This document shows positions 43,468 to 51,986 of a stretch of 64,000 bases of DNA, one piece after another; position 1 is the stretch's first letter; every line of letters begins with the position of its first letter. The notes under the pieces are model-generated. The model did no database searches. It was given only the letters and a program-made list of their open reading frames with translations, and was not told the DNA's origin. This stretch comes from Fictibacillus nanhaiensis. Lineage in GTDB: Bacteria > Bacillota > Bacilli > Bacillales > Fictibacillaceae. The translations under genes were made by a program, and so were the position numbers. The stretch is taken from NCBI GenBank assembly GCA_016401345.1, contig JAEACG010000002.1, positions 744,001 to 808,000 on the forward strand. Direction: 5' to 3'.

Positions 43468-44475
43468 ATGTTTGAGAACAAACCGACAACTTCAAATGAG
43501 AATAATCTGCTCGTTGTGGAGAATCTTTCAGTGACTGTGCGCAACAGCAGGGAAAAGTTAATCCGCAATCTAAATTTTTCTATTCCTCAAGGTGAAATAT
43601 TTGGCTTAGTCGGAGAAAGCGGCAGTGGAAAAAGTTTGACGGCAACCGTGATTTTGGGAATGCTTTCTAAGTCTCTGGAAGTTACAAGCGGATCTGTTAT
43701 ATTTGGTCAATCAGAGATCACGTCGTTAAGTGAAAAAGAGCTAAGAAATATTCGCGGTCGTGATATTGCTTACCTCTCACAAAACTATCAAAGCTTTTTC
43801 ACTCCATTCATAAAAGTTGGAAAGCAATTTATTGAGATTATAAGGTGTCACACAGACATGAGTAGAAAAGAAGCAAAGAAAGTGGCTATTCATTGGCTGA
43901 ACAAAGTCCACTTACCTGCAGAACGTGTATTTAACAGCTTTCCTGATGAACTTAGTGGCGGACAATTGCAGAGAGCTTCTATCGCATCAGCCATAATGTT
44001 TCAGCCGAAACTGATCATTGCAGATGAACCAACAACTGCTCTAGATGTGTTAACCGGAGAAAGAATTCTAGATCTCCTGTCTGAACTTAAAGAAGAGTTG
44101 AATTGCTCAATTCTCCTAATCTCACACGATTTAAAACATATTATTAACCGGACGCAAACAGTTGGCGTTATGTACGGTGGACAAATTGTAGAAATAGGAA
44201 AAACGAGTGCTATAGTGGCAAATCCTATTCATCCTTATACGAATCTATTACTTCAGTCGAGGCTCAGATTGAATAAGCATATTCAACATGAATTGACGGC
44301 TATGCTTGGTGAACCTGGATTAATAGCTGAAGAGGGCTGTCCTTTTTCGAAAAGATGTCCGAGTGTTATGGAATCCTGCAGCAATATAGTGCCAATGAGT
44401 AGCTTAGGAACAGACCATTCGGCTGCCTGTCATCTGGTGAATGCAGAAAGGGAAGAACGATATGTTACACGTTAA
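43468..44475 (+). CDS. ABC transporter ATPase, DppD/NikD type
   Basis: A 335-residue ATP-binding subunit. It has Walker A GESGSGKS, signature LSGGQLQRA, Walker B LIIADEPTTALD and H-loop SHD. The C-terminal oligopeptide-transporter extension with clustered cysteines (GCPFSKRCPSVMESC) is intact. GGAGGG precedes the ATG. The end overlaps the next ATPase by 14 bases. Confidence 0.93.
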   Translation: MFENKPTTSNENNLLVVENLSVTVRNSREKLIRNLNFSIPQGEIFGLVGESGSGKSLTATVILGMLSKSLEVTSGSVIFGQSEITSLSEKELRNIRGRDIAYLSQNYQSFFTPFIKVGKQFIEIIRCHTDMSRKEAKKVAIHWLNKVHLPAERVFNSFPDELSGGQLQRASIASAIMFQPKLIIADEPTTALDVLTGERILDLLSELKEELNCSILLISHDLKHIINRTQTVGVMYGGQIVEIGKTSAIVANPIHPYTNLLLQSRLRLNKHIQHELTAMLGEPGLIAEEGCPFSKRCPSVMESCSNIVPMSSLGTDHSAACHLVNAEREERYVTR

Positions 44476-45232
44476 TTCAATCTCGAAGACGTATCACTCA
44501 AAACCAGCTTTACGTGATATTTCACTCTACGTTAATGCTGGTGAAAGCATAGGGATCATTGGAGAGAGTGGCAGTGGTAAGAGTACTCTTGGTAAGATCA
44601 TTTTAGGGCTAGAGAAACCTGATCAAGGAGATGTCCATTTTAGAGGGAGTAACCTCCACACGCTAAAAGCACAAGCTTTAAAAGCATTCAGGCGTCACCT
44701 TCAAATCGTGTTTCAAGATCCTGTAGGGTCATTAAATCCTAAGCTTCCAGTGTGGAAGTCTGTGGTTGAACCGTTAGAAAATTTTCCAGACGTTATCCCT
44801 TCATTTTTAAAAGAAGTAAGACTTGATCGTAAGAAGATAGCCGAAGTCTTGTTTCAAAAAGTTGGCCTGTCACCTGAACTTCTGGAGAGGTATCCACACC
44901 AACTAAGTGGTGGTCAAAAACAAAGAATAGCCGTAGCGAGGGGAATTAGCTTAGAACCAGAGCTGCTGGTTTGTGATGAACCTACTTCAAGTCTGGATGT
45001 TTCTGTACAAGCACAAGTCCTCAATCTGTTAAAAAAGTTACAGCGAGACTTGAACCTCTCTTTTCTATTCATCTCGCATGATATCGCTGCTGTCCAATTC
45101 ATTTGTGAACGAATCGTGGTATTAAAGGATGGTATCTTAGTTGATGCATTTTTAACTAGAGAACTTTTTTCCACAGCTCGTCATCCTTATACAAAAATGC
45201 TAGTAGAGATGAGTATGGAACAAGACCAGTAA
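44462..45232 (+). CDS. ABC transporter ATPase, DppF/NikE type
   Basis: The second ATPase (256 residues from ATG 44462, after GGGAAGA). It has Walker A GESGSGKS, signature LSGGQKQRIAVARG, Walker B LLVCDEPTSSLD and H-loop ISHD. It lacks the long cysteine-rich C-terminus of its partner, as usual for the F-type subunit. The open frame upstream to 44441 lies inside the previous gene and is not needed. A terminator follows, closing the operon. Confidence 0.92.
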   Translation: MLHVNSISKTYHSKPALRDISLYVNAGESIGIIGESGSGKSTLGKIILGLEKPDQGDVHFRGSNLHTLKAQALKAFRRHLQIVFQDPVGSLNPKLPVWKSVVEPLENFPDVIPSFLKEVRLDRKKIAEVLFQKVGLSPELLERYPHQLSGGQKQRIAVARGISLEPELLVCDEPTSSLDVSVQAQVLNLLKKLQRDLNLSFLFISHDIAAVQFICERIVVLKDGILVDAFLTRELFSTARHPYTKMLVEMSMEQDQ

Positions 45233-45240
45233 TGGAAGAG

Positions 45241-45277
45241 AACCAACACTTGTTTAAACAAAGTGCTGGTTTTATTT
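45241..45277 (+). terminator. Terminator of the zinc-regulated ABC operon
   Basis: AACCAACACTT pairs with AAGTGCTGGTT with one mismatch, followed by TTTATTTATT. Confidence 0.8.
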
Positions 45278-45298
45278 ATTTTAGGAGGATGAACTTTA

Positions 45299-46639
45299 TT
45301 GAATCATTCGAAATACTTAGGATTGGCACTACCGCTGATTCTTACAACCATCACGACTCCTCTCCTTGGTGCAGTTGATACGGCTGTTGTTGGACAGCTG
45401 GATGATTCCTCTTACATAGCTGGAGTGGCAGTCGGCACGATTATCTTTAATACGATGTATTGGCTGTTTGGATTTTTGAGAGTGAGTACATCTGGATTTG
45501 CTGCACAAGCGCATGGAACAAAGAATGAGGAAGAAATTTTACGATCACTCAGTAGACCTTTGCTCCTGGCACTGAGCATAAGCGCAATTTTAGTTGCACT
45601 CCAATATCCGATAAAAGAACAGTTTCTACCGCTGTTGACATCTGATCCAGTCGTTCAGTCTCTAGCATTAGATTACTATGCGATTCGTATATGGGGTGTA
45701 CCTTTTGGACTGCTCAATTATGTAATCATAGGATGGATGATGGGACTGGCAATGATTAAGAAGACCTTGTTCCTTCAAATGTACATGAACGTAACGAACA
45801 TTATACTTGATATTCTATTTGTTAAAGTCTTCTCCTGGGGTGTGGCAGGGGTTGCAGCGGCTACATTGATTTCGGAGGTCTCTACTTTCGTAATCGGTCT
45901 TGTTATTGTTTGGAAAGCGATTCCCGCAAAGCAACGTAAAAAGATTCTCCAAATAAAATCAATCGATCTATCTTCTTATAAAAAAATGATGAGGATGAAC
46001 AGGGATTTATTCATTCGAACATTATGCTTATTAATTGTGTTTAATGTTTTTACGGCAAAGGGAGGCACGTTCGGTACAGAGATCCTTGCGGCTAACGCAA
46101 TATTGATACAGATTCATTACATCATGGCATATATGTATGATGGATTCGCCAATGCTTCAAGTATATTAACAGGTAGAGCAATAGGTTCTAACGATAAGAC
46201 ACTTTATCAAACAACGATAAGACTCACTTTTCAATGGGCAGTTATCTCATCACTCATCATTTCAAGTGTATATTACTTATTCAATGATCAGATACACCAA
46301 CTGTTCACCTCGATTCCTGAAGTACTTCATGAAGTAGGTACGTACGAAGCTTGGATCGTATGTTTTCCGCTCGTCTCAAGCTTTGGAGTCGTACTTCATG
46401 GAATTTTTGTAGGAGCAACAGAAGCCTCTTCATTACGTAATACTATGATTCTAGCATTACTCGTTTTCTTAATTTCTCTTTTCTTAGCAGCACGTTTAGA
46501 TAATCATGGATTATGGTTAGCTTTTATTCTTTTCAGTTCCGCTCGATCGTTGTTCTTAATTTTACATGTGCCAAAGTTAACGAGGACACTAGGATTTCGT
46601 GAAATTCGCTATAGTGGAGAGAGTAAAGAATTTTATTAA
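45299..46639 (+). CDS. MATE-family efflux transporter (DinF-like)
   Basis: A 446-residue membrane protein with about twelve helices and the MATE pattern: PLLGAVDTAVVGQLDDSSYIAGVA near the N-terminus and a related repeat in the second half. It exports cationic or other organic compounds using an ion gradient. The start is TTG 45299 after AGGAGG. It follows the Zur-linked operon, but the terminator between them suggests separate transcription. A link to metallophore export is possible but not shown. Confidence 0.87.
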   Translation: MNHSKYLGLALPLILTTITTPLLGAVDTAVVGQLDDSSYIAGVAVGTIIFNTMYWLFGFLRVSTSGFAAQAHGTKNEEEILRSLSRPLLLALSISAILVALQYPIKEQFLPLLTSDPVVQSLALDYYAIRIWGVPFGLLNYVIIGWMMGLAMIKKTLFLQMYMNVTNIILDILFVKVFSWGVAGVAAATLISEVSTFVIGLVIVWKAIPAKQRKKILQIKSIDLSSYKKMMRMNRDLFIRTLCLLIVFNVFTAKGGTFGTEILAANAILIQIHYIMAYMYDGFANASSILTGRAIGSNDKTLYQTTIRLTFQWAVISSLIISSVYYLFNDQIHQLFTSIPEVLHEVGTYEAWIVCFPLVSSFGVVLHGIFVGATEASSLRNTMILALLVFLISLFLAARLDNHGLWLAFILFSSARSLFLILHVPKLTRTLGFREIRYSGESKEFY

Positions 46640-46653
46640 AGGACAAATAAACA

Positions 46654-46692
46654 AAACACGGGGCACTAATAAAAATGCCCTGTTTCTTTTTA
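46654..46692 (+). terminator. Terminator after the MATE gene
   Basis: GGGCA pairs with TGCCC, with extra weak pairs outside, followed by TGTTTCTTTTTATT. Confidence 0.6.
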
Positions 46693-46700
46693 TTACACCC

Positions 46701-46728
46701 TTGTAATACGATGTACATCGTAATACAA
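46701..46728. promoter_or_regulatory. 28-bp palindromic operator upstream of the PadR gene
   Basis: TTGTAATACGATGT is followed by ACATCGTAATACAA: 26 of 28 positions are self-complementary, with an ATGTACAT centre as known for PadR operators. TATAAT (46729-46734) follows at once, so bound repressor would cover the promoter. Confidence 0.72.
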
Positions 46729-46756
46729 TATAATTAGAAAATATTGGAGGTTGAAC

Positions 46757-47083
46757 ATGGATAAAGAACTATTGAAGGGGAGCATAGAAATATTGCTTCT
46801 TTCACTGTTAGTTGATCGAGATAGTTATGGCTACGAAATGACAAGGAATTTACGAATATTAAGTAATGAAGAATTCTCCATGAACGAGGGAACCCTTTAT
46901 CCTGCTTTAAAAAGGTTAGAGAAAAAAGAGTGTGTGACTTCTTATTGGAAACACGGACCTGATGGTAATCGGCGTAAATATTATTCTTTAACAACAACTG
47001 GACGAAAATTTCTAACGGAAAAGCGAAAAGATTGGAAACAAATTAATGAGCTTATGGATAAAACGTTGGAGGGGTTGTTATGA
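46757..47083 (+). CDS. PadR-family transcriptional regulator
   Basis: A 108-residue PadR-type regulator. A winged helix spans residues ~10-85 (LLSLLVDRDSYGYEMTRNL; EGTLYPALKRLEKK), with a short C-terminal dimerisation helix. The ATG at 46757 lies 6 bases after TTGGAGG. The palindrome overlapping its own promoter suggests autoregulation. It overlaps the next gene by 4 bases; PadR genes paired with HAAS-domain membrane proteins are a common Firmicute module for envelope stress. Confidence 0.93.
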   Translation: MDKELLKGSIEILLLSLLVDRDSYGYEMTRNLRILSNEEFSMNEGTLYPALKRLEKKECVTSYWKHGPDGNRRKYYSLTTTGRKFLTEKRKDWKQINELMDKTLEGLL

Positions 47084-47703
47084 AGAATTTAGATCAATAT
47101 ATCAAAGTAATCGTAGAAGGTCTACCGTTAGAAGAGAAAGAGGACATCCGAGAAGAGATGATACAGCACCTAAATGATCACATGAATGAGTTGATGATAA
47201 AGGGATACTCTGAGCAAGAATCGTTACAGATTGCAATAAAGGCATTCGGAAACGAGAAAAAAATGAATTGGGAAATGAAAAAAGCAGTATATCCCTTTTA
47301 TAAGATTTCACGTTTTCTCTGGAACACCGTATTCGTTACCCTCGTTTTTTGTGTGCTTTCTTATATGATCATGGAGCATTACAATCCAGGAGCCGATAAC
47401 ATAGCACCTTTATCCAGTGTTTTAGGGGGTTTCTTTATTATTTTCTTCATAGCAGGGATGGCTGAACTAATTTATGAAGCCATACAATTAAGTTCAGTGA
47501 AGATGAAGTACATAATGAATCCATGGGTATTCTTTTTTACTCCCTCAATTTTTATCGGTGGGATCATGTTTTTAGCTTACTTTCAGAACCCAGAACAATA
47601 TCAGAATGGAATATGGGTTGATCTGTTGGTTGTTCCAATTGGTGCCTTTTGCTATGTGATAGCTAGACAAATTTTCAATCAACTCTTTAAACGATCAATC
47701 TAA
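47080..47703 (+). CDS. HAAS/DUF1700-like membrane protein
   Basis: A 207-residue protein. The N-terminal ~70 residues form the helical HAAS domain (LDQYIKVIVEGLPLEEKEDIREEMIQHL) that often partners PadR regulators; four membrane helices follow in two pairs. It is translationally coupled to padR. It probably senses or transmits envelope conditions to the regulator; this is family-based inference. Confidence 0.82.
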   Translation: MKNLDQYIKVIVEGLPLEEKEDIREEMIQHLNDHMNELMIKGYSEQESLQIAIKAFGNEKKMNWEMKKAVYPFYKISRFLWNTVFVTLVFCVLSYMIMEHYNPGADNIAPLSSVLGGFFIIFFIAGMAELIYEAIQLSSVKMKYIMNPWVFFFTPSIFIGGIMFLAYFQNPEQYQNGIWVDLLVVPIGAFCYVIARQIFNQLFKRSI

Positions 47704-47734
47704 ACGGCAGTTTAGGAGAAGGAGTAGGCGTATT

Positions 47735-48202
47735 ATGAGACGATACTTAAATGTGATAGCAGGAATCTTTTTTATTGTTTTATTAACTGCTTGTATTGGA
47801 GAAGACTATGATGCCGGACCACCAGAGATAAGACTTAGTGTTAACGAAGACGTATATTCTTTAAAGAAAGCAAATGTTAATTGGAAGACAGAAGACAAGG
47901 AGTTTAAGAATAAAGTAGAGAACCCTTTAACGCTAGCTAGTGAACAAAAAGAAATCAAGGTTTCGCCTAACCAATCAGCTGAATTAATCTTACTAGAAAA
48001 CAAAGAAGATGGCGGAGAATACACGAATGAGACGATCGAAGTATCATTATGGCAAGGTGATAAGAAAATAGAGTTAACGTCCTTAACTCCAAACGATCAT
48101 TCATTTTCCTTTACGAATGATCCTGGTCATTATGTATTAGTTGTTGATTTCAGTACAAAAAATGGGAGTTCAGAGTATGTGGGAAATATCGTCCTGAAGT
48201 AG
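47735..48202 (+). CDS. Small lipoprotein of the padR operon
   Basis: A 155-residue exported lipoprotein with lipobox LTAC (FIVLLTACIGEDY). The mature part is mostly beta-strand-like and ends in a ligand-free Ig-like pattern (DPGHYVLVVDFST). GGAGAAGGAG precedes the ATG. It lies 31 bases after the HAAS gene and before a terminator, so it completes the operon. No enzyme motif is visible. Confidence 0.8.
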   Translation: MRRYLNVIAGIFFIVLLTACIGEDYDAGPPEIRLSVNEDVYSLKKANVNWKTEDKEFKNKVENPLTLASEQKEIKVSPNQSAELILLENKEDGGEYTNETIEVSLWQGDKKIELTSLTPNDHSFSFTNDPGHYVLVVDFSTKNGSSEYVGNIVLK

Positions 48203-48212
48203 CTTCTAAAAG

Positions 48213-48243
48213 AAAAGGGCAACCACCAAGTTGCCCTTTTTTC
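48213..48243. terminator. Bidirectional terminator
   Basis: AAAAGGGCAAC pairs perfectly with GTTGCCCTTTT between convergent genes. Confidence 0.9.
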
Positions 48244-48245
48244 TG

Positions 48246-49052
48246 TTAATGACAATCCCAGTTGAATAGAACGCGAGAAAAGTCCTTATTTCTTAAATCT
48301 TCTTTCGTAATAAAAAAGTTGCCTACACCTGCATCTCCCCACATGATGTCATTCTCACCTTCATCATCTGTATCAATCTGAAGCAACGTAATTCGGTAAT
48401 CATCAAATTGGGTTCCATATTCACGTGGGTCTGTTTGCGTAAAGAATGCGTATCCCCCTATTTTGTGGCCCATGTTCTCAACACTTTCACAAAAAAGGTC
48501 ATATAGCGTTTCTTCTCCCCACATATTCTCTTCACCTGTTACCTGATCCATATCAATAGATTCATAACTTTCTTCAAACTGAAAATCACTTACACCTAAT
48601 GCTTCCTTTGATATAGAAAAAGATAAATGGTATTCCCCCTTAAAAGGAAGGTGATCCTCTTTGAAATCTTCTGTAGTAAAAGAGCCTGAGGCTTGAGGCT
48701 GTTCAATATTCTCATGATAGATGACGCGGAAGTTACTTTGATTAGTCGGGTTATCAAAATCCATACCCATCACATCATCATTTTTAGAAAGATAGAATTG
48801 CAAAATCCCAGTCGTTGGGAAGTGTTCGAGGTGAGGGATTTCCTCAAAATTAAGTTGGCAGAAAAGAGCCATTGGTAATCCGGAAGAATCTAAAGGATAA
48901 GAGACTCCTTCAGGCAAGTAAGGAGATCCTCCGATTTTGCTGTCTTTTAAAGAGGTGGACTGACGTGTAGCTTGTATTAATACAAAAGGAACAACCGTTT
49001 TCTCGATGTCGCTCCTATAAGGTTCTAATGCTTTTGGAAGTGATAAAGTCAT
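48246..49052 (-). CDS. DUF1963 protein, YwqG-like
   Basis: A 268-residue protein of the YwqG/DUF1963 family: KIGGSPYLPEGVSYP near the N-terminus, LFCQLNFEEIPHL, and the C-terminal MWGDAGVGNFFI. Family function is unknown, and the proteins are often found near toxin or surface genes. AAGGAG lies 14 bases before the ATG, a long spacing. Confidence 0.85.
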   Translation of the reverse strand: MTLSLPKALEPYRSDIEKTVVPFVLIQATRQSTSLKDSKIGGSPYLPEGVSYPLDSSGLPMALFCQLNFEEIPHLEHFPTTGILQFYLSKNDDVMGMDFDNPTNQSNFRVIYHENIEQPQASGSFTTEDFKEDHLPFKGEYHLSFSISKEALGVSDFQFEESYESIDMDQVTGEENMWGEETLYDLFCESVENMGHKIGGYAFFTQTDPREYGTQFDDYRITLLQIDTDDEGENDIMWGDAGVGNFFITKEDLRNKDFSRVLFNWDCH

Positions 49053-49181
49053 AGTGTGTAATATTCTCCTTTTCTTTTAAGTGTAAGTTTCAATTAATCG
49101 TATTACAATAAAAATATATGGATATATATAGTCATTTAAGTAAGTCGAAATGAAGCATAAATATATATTAGAGGTGTGAAG

Positions 49182-49364
49182 ATGGGGAGAGTCCAAAAAT
49201 ATTTATTTTATTTTGTACCGATTTATTTAACATTAATAGCTTTCGACTTTTACAGATATAAAGAACTGCAATTGTTAGAGAATCTCATTATACCCTTGCT
49301 TTATGTAATCGTTGTCTTCATTTTAGATTGGTCAAAACCAAAGAATCATGAAAACAAAAGCTAA
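49182..49364 (+). CDS. Small membrane protein, 60 residues
   Basis: Two membrane helices (YLFYFVPIYLTLIAFDFY and LLENLIIPLLYVIVVFILDW) joined by a short charged loop, with a Lys-rich tail. GAGGTG lies 5 bases before ATG 49182. I do not recognise a family. It stands alone between the YwqG-like gene (opposite strand) and the esterase. Confidence 0.7.
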   Translation: MGRVQKYLFYFVPIYLTLIAFDFYRYKELQLLENLIIPLLYVIVVFILDWSKPKNHENKS

Positions 49365-49447
49365 ATTACTTAGGGAGATTTTTGCAGGTAATGGTGTTAC
49401 TTCCTTGAATGAATAGGGTAAGTTGTAAGTGAAATGGAGGGATTCGT

Positions 49448-50203
49448 ATGACAGAGAAGCATTCTGTAATGGCTGAAGCTCAACCTTTTTATTTTGAAGG
49501 CAACAAGGTGGGAATATTGATTTCTCATGGTTTTACTGGTTCTACGCAAAGTATGCGTCCTTTGGGAGAGGCATACGCAAAGGCAGGATATACCGTATGT
49601 GGTCCGAGGCTGAAGGGGCATGGTACCCATTATGAGGATATGGAAAAGACTACGTATCATGATTGGATTGCTTCCATTGAAGAAGGTTACCAATGGCTCA
49701 ACGAACGTTGTGACACCATTTTTGTAACGGGTCTCTCTATGGGAGGAACACTTACGTTATATGTTGCAGAAACATATCCTGATATTAAAGCAATCATTCC
49801 AATCAATGCAGCGATTGACATTCCCGACATGGAAAGCATGCAACGATCCAACGATCGTTTTCTTGACGCGATAGGTTCAGATTTAAAAAATCAGGAAGTT
49901 ACAGAACTTGCCTATGACAAAACTCCGGTTCAATCACTAAAAGAAATTGTATTGTTAATGAAAAAAGTTAAAGAAAATCTTCATACTGTCACATGTCCCG
50001 CCTTAATTTTTGTTTCGACAGAAGATCATGTTGTTCCACCTAATAACTCTCAAATCATCTATGATTCCATTTCATCCCGAAACAAACAGATTATACATTT
50101 ACAGGACAGTTACCATGTGGCTACACTTGATAATGACCAACAGCTTATTATCGATGAAACACTGAAGTTCATAGACAAAATATGTAATAAAATTAATGCG
50201 TAA
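49448..50203 (+). CDS. Carboxylesterase, Est30-type alpha/beta hydrolase
   Basis: A 251-residue alpha/beta hydrolase. It has an oxyanion region SHGFTGSTQSMR, nucleophile elbow GLSMGG, acid in VSTEDHVV, and catalytic histidine in DSYHVATLD. This matches Bacillus carboxylesterases (Est30/monoacylglycerol lipase type) that hydrolyse short-chain esters. ATGGAGGG precedes the start. No signal peptide is present, so it is cytoplasmic. Confidence 0.92.
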   Translation: MTEKHSVMAEAQPFYFEGNKVGILISHGFTGSTQSMRPLGEAYAKAGYTVCGPRLKGHGTHYEDMEKTTYHDWIASIEEGYQWLNERCDTIFVTGLSMGGTLTLYVAETYPDIKAIIPINAAIDIPDMESMQRSNDRFLDAIGSDLKNQEVTELAYDKTPVQSLKEIVLLMKKVKENLHTVTCPALIFVSTEDHVVPPNNSQIIYDSISSRNKQIIHLQDSYHVATLDNDQQLIIDETLKFIDKICNKINA

Positions 50204-50210
50204 GGCAATA

Positions 50211-50250
50211 AAAGAAACCCGAACGGTAAGCAACAATTCGGGTTTTCTTT
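50211..50250. terminator. Bidirectional terminator
   Basis: AAACCCGAA pairs with TTCGGGTTT, with extra A/T pairs outside, between convergent genes. Confidence 0.85.
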
Positions 50251-50261
50251 GTGTTTAAAAC

Positions 50262-50603
50262 TTAGTCGTTATTCAAATAATGGCGAGCTGAACGGGAAGG
50301 AGAAAAACTTACAGTATAGGTATCTCCGAGTTCTTTCTGTATTTTTGCTGAAAGAGTTTGACCTAGCTGATTATGCTCAGTTTCCAGCTCTACACCATTT
50401 TCACGTATTCTATCGTTAGCCCAATCTATCCATTCTCCGTATACCATGGTCCAATTTTGCAATTCCTCTTTTAAATCTAAAGAAATAGGCAGTTCATCAA
50501 GTTCTAGATTACAACCGCACCGATTACACCAAACAGGATCAGTATTAACATCAGCTTCTAATTTTAGTTCATAGATTTTCATATTTTCGCAACAACATTC
50601 CAT
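50262..50603 (-). CDS. Hypothetical protein with CxxCxC motif
   Basis: A 113-residue soluble protein. It has an N-terminal cysteine pair (ECCCEN) and WCNRCGCNLEL, which could bind zinc. The C-terminus is basic and aromatic (SFSPSRSARHYL). ATG 50603 lies 8 bases after GGAG; a TTG three codons upstream is too close. I do not recognise the family. Confidence 0.7.
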   Translation of the reverse strand: MECCCENMKIYELKLEADVNTDPVWCNRCGCNLELDELPISLDLKEELQNWTMVYGEWIDWANDRIRENGVELETEHNQLGQTLSAKIQKELGDTYTVSFSPSRSARHYLNND

Positions 50604-50749
50604 ATGCAACACTCCATCTAACGTTTTGACAATGCTTCCTAATTTATAATAATCCCTAAATATTATAAAGGAAAGAAACGGAGTAACTAGAATAAATCGT
50701 ATAGATTTAAATGAAAACAGTTAGTCAAATAGGTAGGAGAGTGAAACGT

Positions 50750-51244
50750 ATGGTTCATGTAAAACATCTTTTAGCAGATCAACTGTTAGCCAATGCCAAC
50801 GATGCTAGTTGGTATCTGCCATTTAATGAATCAGTAGAAAATCTTTCGGAAGATGAAGCTTTTTGGAAACCGAACAAAGACTGTCACAGTATCGCTGAAA
50901 TTGTTCAGCATCTCCTTTATTGGAATAAGACGTGGCAAACCCGTTACGATGAGTCTCATGTACAAGCAGTGCCTTCCATTGGGGATAATGACAAAAGTTT
51001 TGTGATTCCAGAAAATCAAAGTTTTTCACATTTAAAAGAAGAACTTCTGGATGTTCTTTTGATATGGCAAGGTCTTTTGTCAGAAGAGAAAGTAGAGCGG
51101 GAAGTAAATGGATTTCCCGTCTCTGCAAAATGGTGGGAACTCATTGGGAATGCTGCAACACACAATGCGTACCACATCGGACAGATTATCATGATTCGAA
51201 AGCTGCAGAAAAGTTGGAAAGTGGATACAGTAGAAGTTAAATAG
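50750..51244 (+). CDS. DinB-family metal-dependent protein
   Basis: A 164-residue four-helix-bundle protein of the DinB superfamily. Metal-binding histidines sit in IAEIVQHLLYW and THNAYHIGQI. Members include thiol transferases and bacillithiol S-transferases (BstA/YfiT type), which is of interest because this genome makes bacillithiol. Starts at 50711 (ATG) and 50741 (GTG) are also open; 50750 best fits the fold. The specific reaction is unknown. Confidence 0.82.
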   Translation: MVHVKHLLADQLLANANDASWYLPFNESVENLSEDEAFWKPNKDCHSIAEIVQHLLYWNKTWQTRYDESHVQAVPSIGDNDKSFVIPENQSFSHLKEELLDVLLIWQGLLSEEKVEREVNGFPVSAKWWELIGNAATHNAYHIGQIIMIRKLQKSWKVDTVEVK

Positions 51245-51259
51245 TAAATGAAATCAATG

Positions 51260-51297
51260 CTGCATCTCCATCAATAGAAGGGAGGTGCAGTTTTTTT
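51260..51297 (+). terminator. Terminator after the DinB gene
   Basis: CTGCATCTCC pairs with GGAGGTGCAG, followed by seven T. Confidence 0.88.
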
Positions 51298-51308
51298 ATG
51301 CCTTAAAC

Positions 51309-51362
51309 TTAAGAATTCTTAAGGATTATTCCTCTTAATTCTTTAGGTTTGAATTATAGAAT
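51309..51362 (+). promoter_or_regulatory. TTAAG repeat operator and promoter of the methyltransferase-RR-HK operon
   Basis: TTAAGAAT starts at 51309 and TTAAGGAT at 51319, exactly 10 bp apart. They are followed by TTCCTCTTAATTCTTTAGGTTTG and an AT-rich -10 region. The same arrangement precedes the gene at 53877, which suggests that the response regulator of this operon binds both. Confidence 0.62.
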
Positions 51363-51395
51363 GACTATACATTCAAACAATCGGAGTGAATAATT

Positions 51396-51986
51396 GTGAA
51401 ATTTTTGTCCTTTTTAGCACAGTATATAAGTAATCCCCGATCAGTAGGAGCCATTCTTCCAAGTTCAAGTTACCTAGCTGATAAGATGGTGCAGCGTATC
51501 AATTTTGAGCAGGCAAGATACATTTTAGAATACGGACCGGGTACGGGTGTTTTTACCGAAAAGCTGCTACAAAATCGTAAGCCTAAAACGATTATCATCT
51601 TATTTGAAAGCAATGAGGAATTCTACAAAATACTTGTACAGAAATACAAAGAGGTGGATAATCTCTACATATACAATGGATCAGCTGAAAAGGTTGACTG
51701 GTACCTTGAAAAATGCGGTATTCCCTTTGTAGATTACGTCATATCAGGACTTCCCTTTGCGAGCTTACCAAAGACCGTTTCAAATGAGATCCTGTTTAAA
51801 ACTTCAAAAGTGTTAAGAAAGAATGGAAAGTTTGTTACGTTTCAATATTCAAACGTAATGAAAGCATATATTGAACAGTTCTTTTCAAAAGTGGATGTAA
51901 GTATTGAGATACGAAATGTCCCACCTGCTATGGTATTATGTTGTTCATTAGAAGAAGAAATGATGGAGGGGACTTATGCAATCTAG
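51396..51986 (+). CDS. SAM-dependent methyltransferase (phospholipid/rRNA-dimethylase-like)
   Basis: A 196-residue class I methyltransferase. The SAM motif I is ILEYGPGTGVFTEKLL, followed by an acidic FESNEEF and the catalytic-loop-like SGLPFASLP. The sequence resembles phospholipid N-methyltransferase-type proteins related to KsgA. It overlaps the response regulator gene by 11 bases. Its start is GTG or ATG near 51396 behind TCGGAG. The genetic link to a sensor system suggests modification of membrane lipid or another target in stress, but the substrate is not known. Confidence 0.82.
   Translation: MKFLSFLAQYISNPRSVGAILPSSSYLADKMVQRINFEQARYILEYGPGTGVFTEKLLQNRKPKTIIILFESNEEFYKILVQKYKEVDNLYIYNGSAEKVDWYLEKCGIPFVDYVISGLPFASLPKTVSNEILFKTSKVLRKNGKFVTFQYSNVMKAYIEQFFSKVDVSIEIRNVPPAMVLCCSLEEEMMEGTYAI

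Noticed and set aside
40109-46639. Complete staphylopine-like (cnt) system
   Set aside because: No cntK, cntL or cntM homologue is present in the window, and the adjacent exporter is a MATE protein behind its own terminator, not an MFS cntE.
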